DNA of 53,179 nucleotides from an uncultured Alphaproteobacteria bacterium (lineage in GTDB: Bacteria; Pseudomonadota; Alphaproteobacteria; UBA8366; JADFVY01). A model generated the notes under the pieces. That model did no database searches and had not been told where the DNA came from. It worked only from the letters and a program-made list of their open reading frames with translations. Each line of letters begins with the position of its first letter. Within the stretch, counting starts at the first letter, position 1. Positions 34,753-43,645 of the stretch are shown one piece after another. The stretch lies in assembly GCA_947259795.1 (NCBI GenBank), contig CAMYNJ010000126.1:1-53179 (forward strand), read 5' to 3'. A program made the position numbers and the translations under genes.

Positions 34753-37425
34753 TTATTCGTCATCCACGCCCGCCAAATCAGGGTAGAGCGTGGTTTCCAG
34801 CGTGCGGAGCAGGGTATCGCGGTCGAATTTGCCGACATAGTCGTCAAATCCGACGTCGTGCCCGCGCTGCAAATGATCGATGGAGGTGTAAGCCGAAAGC
34901 GCGATAAGGGGCACATGCGCCCAGCGTTCGCTGGCCCGCGCCGCCTGTGCGAACTCGAAGCCGTTCATGCCCGGTAGCTCGATATCGCTGAGAATGATAT
35001 CGAAGTCGCGGCCATCCTCATAAAGTTCCATTGCACGGTCCGCCGAGTCCACCGTGGTCACGACATAGCCGGCGACAGAAAGCAGCGGGGACAGCAGGTT
35101 ACGGAAGAATGCGCTGTCGTCGATCAGTAGCACGCGGCTCTTGCGTCGGCTCTGCTCTAGGGTCGTGGTCTCGCCGCCATGCGGCACGAACCAGTCGCCA
35201 TAGGCCTGGGTCAGATAGTAGCTGGTGTCGACGATATCGGTGGCTTCGCCGTCGATGATGGCGCTACCCAGCATGCCCGGACGCTCGGTGGTCAGTTCGA
35301 TCGACAACCGATCCTCGACGATGTCGACGATCTCGTCCACCAGCAGGCCCATCGAACGGTCGCGGTCGGCGAAGACGATCGCCGACTGGCGGCCGGTCCG
35401 CGAAATTTCGCCATCTGCACGCAGCGGCAGCAAGGGCATCAGCCCACCGCGATACTGCACGACCAGTTGGCCGTTGGAGATTTCGACCTCGTCCAGATCG
35501 ATTTCCTCGAGGCGCGCCACAAGCGCCAGCGGCACCGCCATCGGGGTGTCGTCGCCGGCATGGAACAGCAGCAGCGGCACGCGGTCGTCGGAGTCCTCGT
35601 CCGCCTGGGCCGCGATCTCGGCCGCTGCGGTTTCGGCGACCGTGATTTCGCCGATATCCGAGGCGATGCCGTTCGGGTCCAGGATCATGATGACGCTGCC
35701 GTCGCCAAGAATCGTGTTGCCCGAGAACAGCGTGATGTTCCTGAGCAGCGAGGACACCGGCTTGACGACGATTTCCTCTGTATCGAACACCCTGTCGACG
35801 ATGATGCCGAACGAGAAATTGCCGACCTGGGTGACGATCACAAAACGATCCTCCTCGATCGTTTCCGCCTCGACGCCCAGCCTGAGCTGATGGCGCAGCG
35901 AGGTCAGCGGCAGCAGACGGTTGCGCAGGCGCAGCACCGGTGTCCCGTGAATGTCCTCGATGCGGTATTCGCTGCCGCGGCCGGTGCGGACCAGCTCCAC
36001 GACGCTGATCTGCGGCACCGCAAAACGCTCGCCTCCGGCCTCGACGATCAGCGCCGAGACGATCGCCAGGGTCAGCGGGATCTTGATGATGAAGGTCGTG
36101 CCGCGGCCTTGCAACGATTTCAGCTCGATGGTGCCGCCGATCTTCTCGATATTGGTCTTGACCACATCCATGCCGACGCCGCGACCCGAAACGGAGGTCA
36201 CGTTCGCCGCGGTCGAGAATCCGGCGCGCATGATGAATTGCTGGATGGCCTGGTCGGACATGACGTCCAGCTCGGCCTCCGTGGCCAGCCCCAGGGCCAG
36301 CGCCTTGCCCTTGATCTTGTCGACCGACAGGCCTTTGCCATCATCGGTAATCTCGATGATGATATGACCACCCTCATGAAACGCGTTGAGGGTGATCGTG
36401 CCGGTTTCCGGCTTACCAGAGGCCCGGCGTTCCGCCGGCTGTTCGATGCCATGGTCGCAGGAATTGCGTACCATATGGGTCAGCGGGTCGCGGATCAACT
36501 CCAGGACCTGCCGGTCCAATTCGGTCTCTGCGCCGACCATCTGCAGGTTGACCTTCTTGGACAGTTCCAGCGAAACGTCGCGCACGATGCGCGGCAACTT
36601 GGCCCAGGCATTCCCGATCGGCTGCATGCGGGTCTTCATGACGCTTTCCTGCAGCTCGGTGGTAACATGGCTGAGACGCTGCAACGGCGTTGAAAATTCG
36701 CTGTCGTCGCGTGCGCGCAGGATCTGCAGCAGCTGGTTGCGGGTCAGCACCAGTTCCGACACCATGGTCATCAGGTTTTCCAGAAGATCGACGCTGACGC
36801 GGATCGTCTGGTTGGCGACGCCGGTGCCGCCCGTCTGTTCTTCGCCGATGTCCGCCGACAGGCCGGTCTGGCTCACCGTCGAAGGAACCTGCTCGAAAGT
36901 CGTTTCGGAATGGTCCTCTTCCGGATCGGCGGCTTGCACAAGCGCGTCCTTGCCGGAATATCGGGCGGCATCGAAAGCCGCTTGCAGTTCAGCGGAATCC
37001 GAGGCGACCTCGGTAATATCCTCATTGCTCAACATGGCTTCCATCACCGCATCTTCGGCGAAGGATTCCAGTTGACTGATCAGGTCGTTGTCATCACCCT
37101 CGGGCTCGGTGCCGGTCTTTTCGAGTTCCTTGAGCAAGGCCTTGATTCGGTCGAGGGATTCGAGCACCAGCGACACCGCCTTCGGCGTCACTTCAAGCTC
37201 GCCGTCGCGGAAGCGGGCAAACAGGCTTTCAGCAGCGTGCGCTACACCTTCCAGCCGCGGCAAACCAAGGAACCCGCAAGTTCCCTTGACGGTATGAACC
37301 AGGCGAAAGATATTGCCCAACAACTCCGGATCATTGGGATTTTGTTCCAGCTTGACCAACTCGACGTCGAGAACATCCATGTTCTCTGCGGTTTCGGTCA
37401 AAAATTCATTCAAAAGGTCGTCCAT
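34753..37425 (-). CDS. cheA: Chemotaxis histidine kinase CheA with two CheW-like domains and a receiver
   Basis: An 890-residue kinase. Domain order: HPt (1-115) with His44 in RLVHTVKGTCGFLGLPRLEG; an acidic linker in place of P2; dimerisation P3 (LLENLMTMVSELVLTRNQLL); ATPase P4 (VRNSCDHGIEQPAERRASGK, DDGKGLSVDKIKGKAL, SGRGVGMDVVKTNIEKIGG); CheW-like P5 (ERFAVPQISVVELVR); a second CheW-like domain (~630-750, VPLLLFHAGDDTPMAV); and a C-terminal receiver (~770-885) with Asp in DIILSDIELPGMNGFEF. It links chemoreceptors to CheY and CheB. The extra CheW and receiver domains are common in alphaproteobacterial CheA. It starts 169 bases after chpT, with a CtrA-like box in the gap. Confidence 0.95.
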   Translation of the reverse strand: MDDLLNEFLTETAENMDVLDVELVKLEQNPNDPELLGNIFRLVHTVKGTCGFLGLPRLEGVAHAAESLFARFRDGELEVTPKAVSLVLESLDRIKALLKELEKTGTEPEGDDNDLISQLESFAEDAVMEAMLSNEDITEVASDSAELQAAFDAARYSGKDALVQAADPEEDHSETTFEQVPSTVSQTGLSADIGEEQTGGTGVANQTIRVSVDLLENLMTMVSELVLTRNQLLQILRARDDSEFSTPLQRLSHVTTELQESVMKTRMQPIGNAWAKLPRIVRDVSLELSKKVNLQMVGAETELDRQVLELIRDPLTHMVRNSCDHGIEQPAERRASGKPETGTITLNAFHEGGHIIIEITDDGKGLSVDKIKGKALALGLATEAELDVMSDQAIQQFIMRAGFSTAANVTSVSGRGVGMDVVKTNIEKIGGTIELKSLQGRGTTFIIKIPLTLAIVSALIVEAGGERFAVPQISVVELVRTGRGSEYRIEDIHGTPVLRLRNRLLPLTSLRHQLRLGVEAETIEEDRFVIVTQVGNFSFGIIVDRVFDTEEIVVKPVSSLLRNITLFSGNTILGDGSVIMILDPNGIASDIGEITVAETAAAEIAAQADEDSDDRVPLLLFHAGDDTPMAVPLALVARLEEIDLDEVEISNGQLVVQYRGGLMPLLPLRADGEISRTGRQSAIVFADRDRSMGLLVDEIVDIVEDRLSIELTTERPGMLGSAIIDGEATDIVDTSYYLTQAYGDWFVPHGGETTTLEQSRRKSRVLLIDDSAFFRNLLSPLLSVAGYVVTTVDSADRAMELYEDGRDFDIILSDIELPGMNGFEFAQAARASERWAHVPLIALSAYTSIDHLQRGHDVGFDDYVGKFDRDTLLRTLETTLYPDLAGVDDE

Positions 37426-37527
37426 CACCCTTATCCAGTACACTCAGCTGCTGAGACGTTCGATCCAAGGGGCATGTCAGCCACCCTTACTGACAAACCG
37501 GTACAGACGCAGCTTTTCATGCAATGT

Positions 37528-37542
37528 TTAAGAAGCCGTAAA
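37528..37542. promoter_or_regulatory. CtrA-like box (TTAA-N7-TAAA) upstream of cheA
   Basis: TTAA at 37528-37531 and TAAA at 37539-37542 are separated by seven bases: one mismatch to the consensus. It lies 103 bases before the cheA start, in the chpT-cheA gap, and would place the che operon under CtrA. Confidence 0.5.
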
Positions 37543-37594
37543 TGGAGAGCCTTGTATTACAGGGGGATTGCAATATTTTTTCGGTCAGGTGCCC

Positions 37595-38233
37595 TTACCT
37601 CAGGCGCGCTTCAAACCTGACGAGACCTTGCTCGCCCTCCAGAACCTTTATTTGCCCGCCCAGGCTTGCAGCCAGTTTAACGGTGAAATAGCTGTGCGCT
37701 TGGTATACGGTCAGACTCTCCACCGGGACATCCTCGAAATACACTGGGCGTGTAGCATCTTTCAGCCGCGCCGGCTCGCCCCTTGCCTCCACGTACAAAA
37801 GAACGCCAGCGCCGGCATCGTCGAGCCCGCTGACCAGCAGGCCGCCGCGTGGCAACGCTTCCGCGGCCGCCACCGTCAAATTCATCAGCATGCGCCCCCA
37901 ACCGGGCTGCAGGCTGGGGTTTCGGTTTTCATCAGGCCACTCCAGCGACAGCCGCCCCTCGCCCAGCAGACTGTTGGTCAGGTCCCTGACCTGGGTCAAC
38001 TCGCCGAGGTTTGCCACGCCGGACCAGCCGTACGCCATCCTGAAGAAATTCAGCCGATTCTCCATGCTATGCGCGCTGCTTTCGATCAGGCTCATCGTCT
38101 CGTCGCGCATGTCGTCGCCCACATCCATTAGAAGCTCGATGCCGTTACTGACCGCGTTCAACGGGTTGACCAGTTCATGGCAAAGATACGAGCTGAGCAA
38201 CCCGATCACACGCATATCGACAAGTTCTGACAT
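37595..38233 (-). CDS. chpT: Histidine phosphotransferase ChpT
   Basis: A 212-residue histidine phosphotransferase of the HPTransfase family. The N-terminal helical hairpin carries the phospho-accepting His19 in LLSSYLCHELVNPLNAVSNG, as in Caulobacter ChpT, followed by a degenerate Bergerat fold that lacks ATP-binding boxes (VYQAHSYFTVKLAASLGG). It receives phosphate from the CckA receiver and passes it to CtrA; both genes are in the window. I chose the ATG at 38233; a TTG at 38272 is a weaker alternative. It is divergent from the DUF3553 gene and lies just upstream of cheA. Confidence 0.93.
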   Translation of the reverse strand: MSELVDMRVIGLLSSYLCHELVNPLNAVSNGIELLMDVGDDMRDETMSLIESSAHSMENRLNFFRMAYGWSGVANLGELTQVRDLTNSLLGEGRLSLEWPDENRNPSLQPGWGRMLMNLTVAAAEALPRGGLLVSGLDDAGAGVLLYVEARGEPARLKDATRPVYFEDVPVESLTVYQAHSYFTVKLAASLGGQIKVLEGEQGLVRFEARLR

Positions 38234-38302
38234 TGACGGTACGGTCCTCTTTCGCTGGCTGTGCTGCTGCAACGATCAGTCAACCTTAAACGATGATTCG
38301 CC

Positions 38303-38491
38303 ATGACCCAAGGTCTCGTTCCCGGAAACTTCGTGCGCCACCCCGACAGGCCGGACTGGGGCCTGGGGCAGGTCCAGTCCGTATCGGCTGGTCGCGCCAC
38401 GGTAAATTTCGAGCATGCAGGGAAACGGACCATAATTCTGGCTTCGGTCGCTCTCGTAACCGCCAATCCCGGCGAAGGCGGTCAGACTTAG
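38303..38491 (+). CDS. DUF3553 domain protein
   Basis: A 62-residue protein almost entirely covered by a DUF3553-like domain: GNFVRHPDRPDWGLGQVQSV followed by ATVNFEHAGKRTIIL. This small beta-rich domain resembles Tudor/SH3-like folds seen at the ends of UvrD- and CarD-like proteins, so binding to RNA polymerase or nucleic acid is possible but unproven. It is divergent from chpT with 69 bases between the starts, and is followed 140 bases later by the PhnD-like gene. Function unknown. Confidence 0.78.
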   Translation: MTQGLVPGNFVRHPDRPDWGLGQVQSVSAGRATVNFEHAGKRTIILASVALVTANPGEGGQT

Positions 38492-38631
38492 AAATTAACC
38501 ACCCTACCGTGGCATGGCATGAATATTGCGTACCGACCGCGCGTCACCATCTGCAACTGACAGCGGCTTGCATCTTGCAAGATTTGGTATCTAATAGTTG
38601 TATGTTTCCGCATTATCGGCTGGAGAAAGTA

Positions 38632-39467
38632 GTGTTGTCATTTCGTTTTGCGAATCGAATATTGGCGGGATTTCTGGTCGTCGGGGCATTAATTGCGGGC
38701 GCTGACGCGACGGTATACGCCGACGAGGAACGACATCTGACATTGGGTCGGATCAGCCAGGAACCGGGCAAAAATATCGACCGCTTGGACGCCATGGCCG
38801 AATATCTGAGCGCCGCGCTTGCACCGCATGGAATCGCGACCGTCGATATCGTGATAGCGGAAAGCCCTGAAAGAATGGCCGAGATGCTTCGCAACGGCGA
38901 GGTCGACCTGTTTTCCGAAACCCCCTTCATCGCCTTCGACCTGGCGGAAAGAAGGCTGGCGGAACCGTTGATGCGCGAATGGAAGAAGGGCGTGGCGGAA
39001 TATCACACGGTGATCATCGCCCGGAACGATGGCGAAGTAGGGTCGCTGAAAGACCTGATTGGGCGGAAAATCGCCTTTGAGGATCCAGGCTCTACGTCCG
39101 GATATTTCTTGCCGCGGGTGGCGCTCGAAGACGCCGGCCCCGAGGGTTGGCCGACGCCGGGGCGATCAGCAATCTTGACTGGGAAGACCCGAAAAAGGCG
39201 CCGGAACAGCTCAAGGTAGGCCTGAAGATCATTTACGAAACGCAGCCCGTGACCCGTTCGATGATGATGGTTCGCCAGACGCTTGACGCGGATATCAAAG
39301 AGCGCCTGGCATCGGTGTTGGCGCAGATGCACCAGACACCCGAAGGTCAGGCCGCATTGAAGAAGTACTTCAAGGTTTCGCGATACGATCCGCTCGACGG
39401 CCCGGCGGCTGCGGGCCTGGAATCAGCCCGCCGGATGTGGCGGCAAGCCTGGAAGCAGGGCGAGTGA
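38632..39467 (+). pseudogene. PhnD-like periplasmic binding protein gene, broken by internal deletion and frameshift
   Basis: The 5' part (GTG at 38632, GGAGAAAG upstream) encodes a signal peptide and a phosphonate/phosphite-type binding protein up to STSGYFLPRVALEDAG. After about 39137 the reading frame ends in an unrelated tail with a stop at 39217-39219. The family sequence resumes in another frame at about 39141 as RGLADAGAISNLDWEDP and runs to YFKVSRYDPLDG and a stop at 39465-39467. About 40 residues normally found between these two parts are missing. This indicates a real deletion or an assembly error. The original stop overlaps the kinase start as GTGA, so the protein was probably the ligand-binding partner of that kinase. 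Confidence 0.8.
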
Positions 39468-42142
39468 TCCGTCTGCAGCTTCGCACCCGTTATGCGCTGG
39501 CGCTGCTGGTTCTGCTGCTCGCCACCGTCAGCAGCCTGTCCGCAGTGTTGCTGACCGAATTCTCTGTGACCGCCGACAACCTGCGTGAGACCTCCGCAAA
39601 GTCCATGGATGTAGGCTTGCTGCGCCAGTATGAACGGCGAGCCGACGATCTGTCGATAACGCTGGCGGAGAGCCTGGTGAATGCCGTTTATCTTCTTCAG
39701 GTCGACAATATTGCGAACGTCTCGGAAGGCCTGGCCGGAAGATCCGATATCAACGCGATCGCCGTCTTCGACAATGGCGGCCTGCTCTACTTCAGTGGCA
39801 GCATACCGGGTGTGGATGAAGAAATGCTCGGTGCTTATCATTTATCCAGCAGCGTGCTCGGCGAGGCGGAAACGTTCGTCGAATATTACGACCAGTCCGT
39901 CGCAAGCAACGCGCCGGTATTGTTGAACGAAGAGATCATCGGCCATGTGCTGGTCAATCTCTCCCTGGCCCCGATCCAGGAGCAGATCGCCCTGGCGCGC
40001 GCCGAACAGAACGAGCTGATCGGCAACGGGTTGAAAGCGGGGCTGTGGGTGTCGATTGGAATCACCCTGACCTTCAGTGGCCTGGGCGTAATTCTGGCGG
40101 TATTTATGGGAGACCGCCTGAGCCGCCCGATCGAGGCCGTGGCGAACCTCGCCCGGCAGATCGGAAAGGGCAATTACGAAATTCCCGCGGATATCAAGGG
40201 CACCGGTGAAGTTCAGCACCTGATCCAGTCCTTCCAAAGGATGGCCAGCGATCTGCGCCAAACGACCGTCAGTAAGACCCATCTGGACAATATCCTGCAT
40301 GGCATGCTCGACGGGCTTGTCGTGGTGGGCGCGGACGGCCGGATCCAAACAGCGAACAGGGCGACTCGCAATCTGCTCGGTTACGAAGAAAGTGAGCTTC
40401 TCGGCCAACCGGTTTACGCCTTCTTCCGCACGCCGGCCCTGGCCGACGCGACGGAAACCGACAACCAGCCGCGCGAAGGCACCGCGCGTACGAAGAATGG
40501 CGATAACCTGCCCGTGCTGCTATCTGTTTCGAGCCTGCGGGAACGATCTGCCGGTGGGGCCTCAACGGTCTGGGTATTCAGGGACATCACCCGCCTCAAG
40601 CAAACGCAGAACGCACTGGTTGCCGCGATGCAGGATGCCGAGCGCGCCAACCATGCCAAATCCCAGTTTCTCGCGAATATGAGCCACGAACTGCGAACGC
40701 CGCTGAATGCGATCATCGGTTACAGTGAAATGCTGGTCGACGAGGTCCGCGACAGTGGCCAGGACGAGATGACCGGCGATCTCGATCGCATCCGTGTCGC
40801 CGGCCGGCATTTGCTGGCTTTGATCGACGATGTGCTGGATCTGTCAAAAATCGAAGCCGGAAAAATGGAAGTGAAGCGGGAGGAGTTCCTGCTGCAGGCG
40901 GTCGTCGATGACGTGGTTGCCACGTTGCGGCCAATGGTCAGTGGCCGCGGCAATAGCCTGACGGTCGATTGTCCGGCGAATTTGGCGCCCATGGACAGCG
41001 ATCAGATCAAGGTACGGCAGATCCTGTCCAATGTTCTGTCCAACGCCGCTAAATTTACCGAAAACGGCTCGATCCACTTGTCCGTACGCGCCGAATCGGA
41101 CGATGACGGCGACTGGATCGCTATCGATATAGCCGATACCGGCATAGGCATGACCGAAGACCAGCTGGAAAGAGTCTTCAAGGAATTCCTGCAGGCCGAC
41201 AACTCCACCACACGCCAATATGGCGGCACCGGCCTCGGGCTGACCATCAGCCATAAGATGGCCAATAAGCTGGGGGGCGATATTTCCGCGGTCAGCACGC
41301 CCGGGGAGGGTTCGGTTTTCTCTATCCGTTTGCCAGTCCGCATGGCGGAGCGCACAACCGCAACCGCGAAGTTGTCGGGTCAGGTCGCGGCTGCACGACC
41401 CGGCGACCCCAATGGCGACGCCGGACGCATCTTGCTGATTATCAACAGCAACCCAGCCGAACTCGAGCTCGTGGCCCGGCGCCTCATGCTTTGGGGATTC
41501 CGCGTGGTGTCCGCAAAGCAGGACGAAGAGGGGCTAAGGCTGGCGCACGAAATTCGGCCCTTCGCCATCCTGGTCGGGGCCATGGCGACCGACGAGGATA
41601 GAGGTCACCTGGTGGAACAACTGGGTGCTGATCCGATTACAGCCGGAATCCCGGTCATTGTTGCGCCGCATTCTCCCGACGCATTGCCAGGCGACGACCC
41701 GCTGCTGGACCGGTTGGCCGCACTATTACCGCCTGCCACGGATAAATCGGCATTGGTGGTGGATAGTGACGCGGCGGCGCGGCGGCTGGTTGTGCAATCG
41801 CTGCAACAAGCCGGATGGAATATTGAGGAGGCGGAAAATGCGCAGGATGCCATGGCGCAGATTGCGAATCACGTACCCGACCTGATCGTCCTGGATCGGA
41901 CGATGTCGGAAATGGATGGAGAAATATTTCTGCAGGCGCTCACGGAGAATTCGGACACCGCCACCGTACCCGTGATAGTCCTTACCGCCAGCCCGGTCAG
42001 CGCCGGCCGGCGCCTGAGGTTAAAGGGTCGGACCGGCACAATTATCGAAAAGGGCGCAGACGGGTGGGTCGACGCTGTCCGGATTCTGGGCGGCGCTCTC
42101 GACCATCGAGCTGGCGGTGGATACGCGGTAACGGGAGAATAG
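39464..42142 (+). CDS. Hybrid sensor histidine kinase with two receiver domains
   Basis: An 892-residue membrane kinase. TM1 at ~6-28, a periplasmic sensor to ~188, TM2 at ~190-215, HAMP to ~270, PAS (~275-395, ILHGMLDGLVVVGADGRIQT), HisKA with His408 in ANMSHELRTPLNAIIGYSEM, HATPase (DTGIGMTEDQLERVFKEF, GGTGLGLTISHKMANKLGG), a first receiver (~655-770) and a second (~765-885) with Asp811 (DLIVLDRTMSEMDG). The first receiver has no acceptor: AILVGAMAT has Gly where Asp should be. The GTG start overlaps the PhnD-like stop by 4 bases, and a receiver gene follows 4 bases later. The three form a periplasmic sensor-kinase-receiver module. The signal sensed is unknown. Confidence 0.9.
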   Translation: MIRLQLRTRYALALLVLLLATVSSLSAVLLTEFSVTADNLRETSAKSMDVGLLRQYERRADDLSITLAESLVNAVYLLQVDNIANVSEGLAGRSDINAIAVFDNGGLLYFSGSIPGVDEEMLGAYHLSSSVLGEAETFVEYYDQSVASNAPVLLNEEIIGHVLVNLSLAPIQEQIALARAEQNELIGNGLKAGLWVSIGITLTFSGLGVILAVFMGDRLSRPIEAVANLARQIGKGNYEIPADIKGTGEVQHLIQSFQRMASDLRQTTVSKTHLDNILHGMLDGLVVVGADGRIQTANRATRNLLGYEESELLGQPVYAFFRTPALADATETDNQPREGTARTKNGDNLPVLLSVSSLRERSAGGASTVWVFRDITRLKQTQNALVAAMQDAERANHAKSQFLANMSHELRTPLNAIIGYSEMLVDEVRDSGQDEMTGDLDRIRVAGRHLLALIDDVLDLSKIEAGKMEVKREEFLLQAVVDDVVATLRPMVSGRGNSLTVDCPANLAPMDSDQIKVRQILSNVLSNAAKFTENGSIHLSVRAESDDDGDWIAIDIADTGIGMTEDQLERVFKEFLQADNSTTRQYGGTGLGLTISHKMANKLGGDISAVSTPGEGSVFSIRLPVRMAERTTATAKLSGQVAAARPGDPNGDAGRILLIINSNPAELELVARRLMLWGFRVVSAKQDEEGLRLAHEIRPFAILVGAMATDEDRGHLVEQLGADPITAGIPVIVAPHSPDALPGDDPLLDRLAALLPPATDKSALVVDSDAAARRLVVQSLQQAGWNIEEAENAQDAMAQIANHVPDLIVLDRTMSEMDGEIFLQALTENSDTATVPVIVLTASPVSAGRRLRLKGRTGTIIEKGADGWVDAVRILGGALDHRAGGGYAVTGE

Positions 42143-42146
42143 GTCG

Positions 42147-42515
42147 GTGCGAACGATACTGGTCGTCGAAGACAACGAAATGAACCGCGACATGCTGTGC
42201 CGCAGGCTTTTGCGCAATGGATTTTCTGTCCTGACCGCCGCCGACGGGGCTCAGGGGATAAACGTCGCCAGAACGGAGATGCCTGACGTCATAATCATGG
42301 ATCTCAGTCTGCCGCTCATCGACGGCTGGGAGGCCTGCCGCCAGCTGAAGGCCGATCAAAGCACGAGCATCATCCCCATCATCGCGCTGACCGCCCACGC
42401 CATGAGTACGGACAAGGACAAGGCGCTGGCGGCCGGATGCGACGATTTCGACACGAAGCCCGTCGACTTCACGCGACTGCTGGAAAAGATAGAACGGGCC
42501 TGCACCGGCGGATAA
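42147..42515 (+). CDS. Single-domain response regulator (DivK-like)
   Basis: A 122-residue receiver without an output domain: RTILVVEDNEMNRDMLCRRL, Asp52 in VIIMDLSLPLIDGWEACRQL, Thr in IIALTAHAMS and Lys in FDTKPVDFTRLL. The ALTAHAM segment and overall spacing are like DivK and related receivers fed by hybrid kinases. Its GTG start is 4 bases after the kinase stop, so it is the natural phosphate acceptor of that kinase. Whether it is true DivK cannot be settled: DivK is normally linked to pleD, which is not here. Confidence 0.88.
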   Translation: MRTILVVEDNEMNRDMLCRRLLRNGFSVLTAADGAQGINVARTEMPDVIIMDLSLPLIDGWEACRQLKADQSTSIIPIIALTAHAMSTDKDKALAAGCDDFDTKPVDFTRLLEKIERACTGG

Positions 42516-42613
42516 AATCTCCTGCTTGGCGGCGCCGGCGCCGGCGAACGATGACCGCACCGCGTCTTTATGTGTAGAATGTTCGGCCATGGATTAACGA
42601 ACCGATCGAACCG

Positions 42614-43615
42614 GTGGCAAGCAAGACAGAAAAGAGCAGCCGAACGGGAAACAGGCCGAGCAGGAGCGGGGCAAACAAGCCGAAGACCACCCGGAACAAG
42701 GCGAAGGCAAAAGCCGCGGCGACGGCGATCGAAACAGCTGTTGCCGGGCGTGCCGGACCCGGGCGCCAGAATAAGGCGGGGCTTGCGCTGATTGCCGCCA
42801 GCCTGTTCGCCGTCATGGCGGCAGGGGCCCTGCTTGGTCCGGACCCGTTGACAGGCGCCGCCCAGTGGGTCCGCAAGGGTCTTATTCAGGCGTCTTATGC
42901 GGTTCTGCTGGCCCTATTCGCCTGGATCGTCCTGCGCCGCCGCCGGGAGATATCCTATCTGCTGTTGCTGGGTATCATATGTGCGGGCATAGCCGCCTGG
43001 GATACCGGGGCCGGAATCTACGCCAGCCGCCTCCGGCTGGAAGCCAACAAAACGTTGATTACCCTTCGCGATGCACCCTTGAATGTCGAGGGATTGGCCG
43101 AAACGATCGAGCGCAATCCCTATGTCGAGGCCTACATTGTGATGCGCGACGTCTACTGGGAATTCGGCAACAGGCTGGACGACCGCATTGCCAGGTATGG
43201 CGCCAGTTACAAAAGCTATGTCGGCAGCGGCGCCTTTCTGGATACCGGGCGGCTTCGATCCCGGTTGGAATTGTGGCGCACCTTCTATCAAATCAGCGAT
43301 CTTGAACGTCAGTTGGCGCAGATCGAGAGCGAGCCCGTAAAGGCCGACGACCTGCTGTGGACGGTAAATCTGCTGGATGTGGATACCGCGACGCGCGAGG
43401 CTTATGCCCAGGATCTACAGGATACCATTTCGGCCGCAGCCGGTTCACAGGCGGAACTGATCGCCCGCGAGCGGCGGACATTGGCGCGAATCAAGCGGTC
43501 ATTGCAGGTTCTGATAGACGCAGAGGGCCGTTACCGTATTACCGATGGAAGAGTGGTGTTCGAAGACCCGGCCGATGCCGCACTTTTCGCGGGCGAGGAA
43601 ACGCCGGCGGACTAA
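42614..43615 (+). CDS. Membrane protein of unknown function
   Basis: A 333-residue protein that I do not recognise. The first ~55 residues are rich in Lys, Arg, Ala and Ser (TEKSSRTGNRPSRSGANKPK) and should be cytoplasmic. Three hydrophobic helices follow at ~56-76, ~92-108 and ~113-131, then a ~190-residue soluble domain with EANKTLITLRDAPLNVEGLA and helical segments such as LRSRLELWRTFYQISDLERQ. The start is a GTG; 98 bases separate it from the receiver gene. The soluble domain may face the periplasm. It lies between the kinase module and mobA, read in the kinase direction. No function can be proposed. Confidence 0.7.
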   Translation: MASKTEKSSRTGNRPSRSGANKPKTTRNKAKAKAAATAIETAVAGRAGPGRQNKAGLALIAASLFAVMAAGALLGPDPLTGAAQWVRKGLIQASYAVLLALFAWIVLRRRREISYLLLLGIICAGIAAWDTGAGIYASRLRLEANKTLITLRDAPLNVEGLAETIERNPYVEAYIVMRDVYWEFGNRLDDRIARYGASYKSYVGSGAFLDTGRLRSRLELWRTFYQISDLERQLAQIESEPVKADDLLWTVNLLDVDTATREAYAQDLQDTISAAAGSQAELIARERRTLARIKRSLQVLIDAEGRYRITDGRVVFEDPADAALFAGEETPAD

Positions 43616-43645
43616 TGCTTTTTTTGGATTGATCGGCGCCGGCGA

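Noticed and set aside
35179-36693. 504-codon plus-strand frame inside cheA
   Set aside because: It is antisense to conserved CheA domains and rich in Asp, Gln, Arg and His, typical of a shadow frame.
42530-42545. GCGCCGGCGCCGGCG repeat after the receiver gene
   Set aside because: Short low-complexity GC run without a T-tract; common by chance in this composition.
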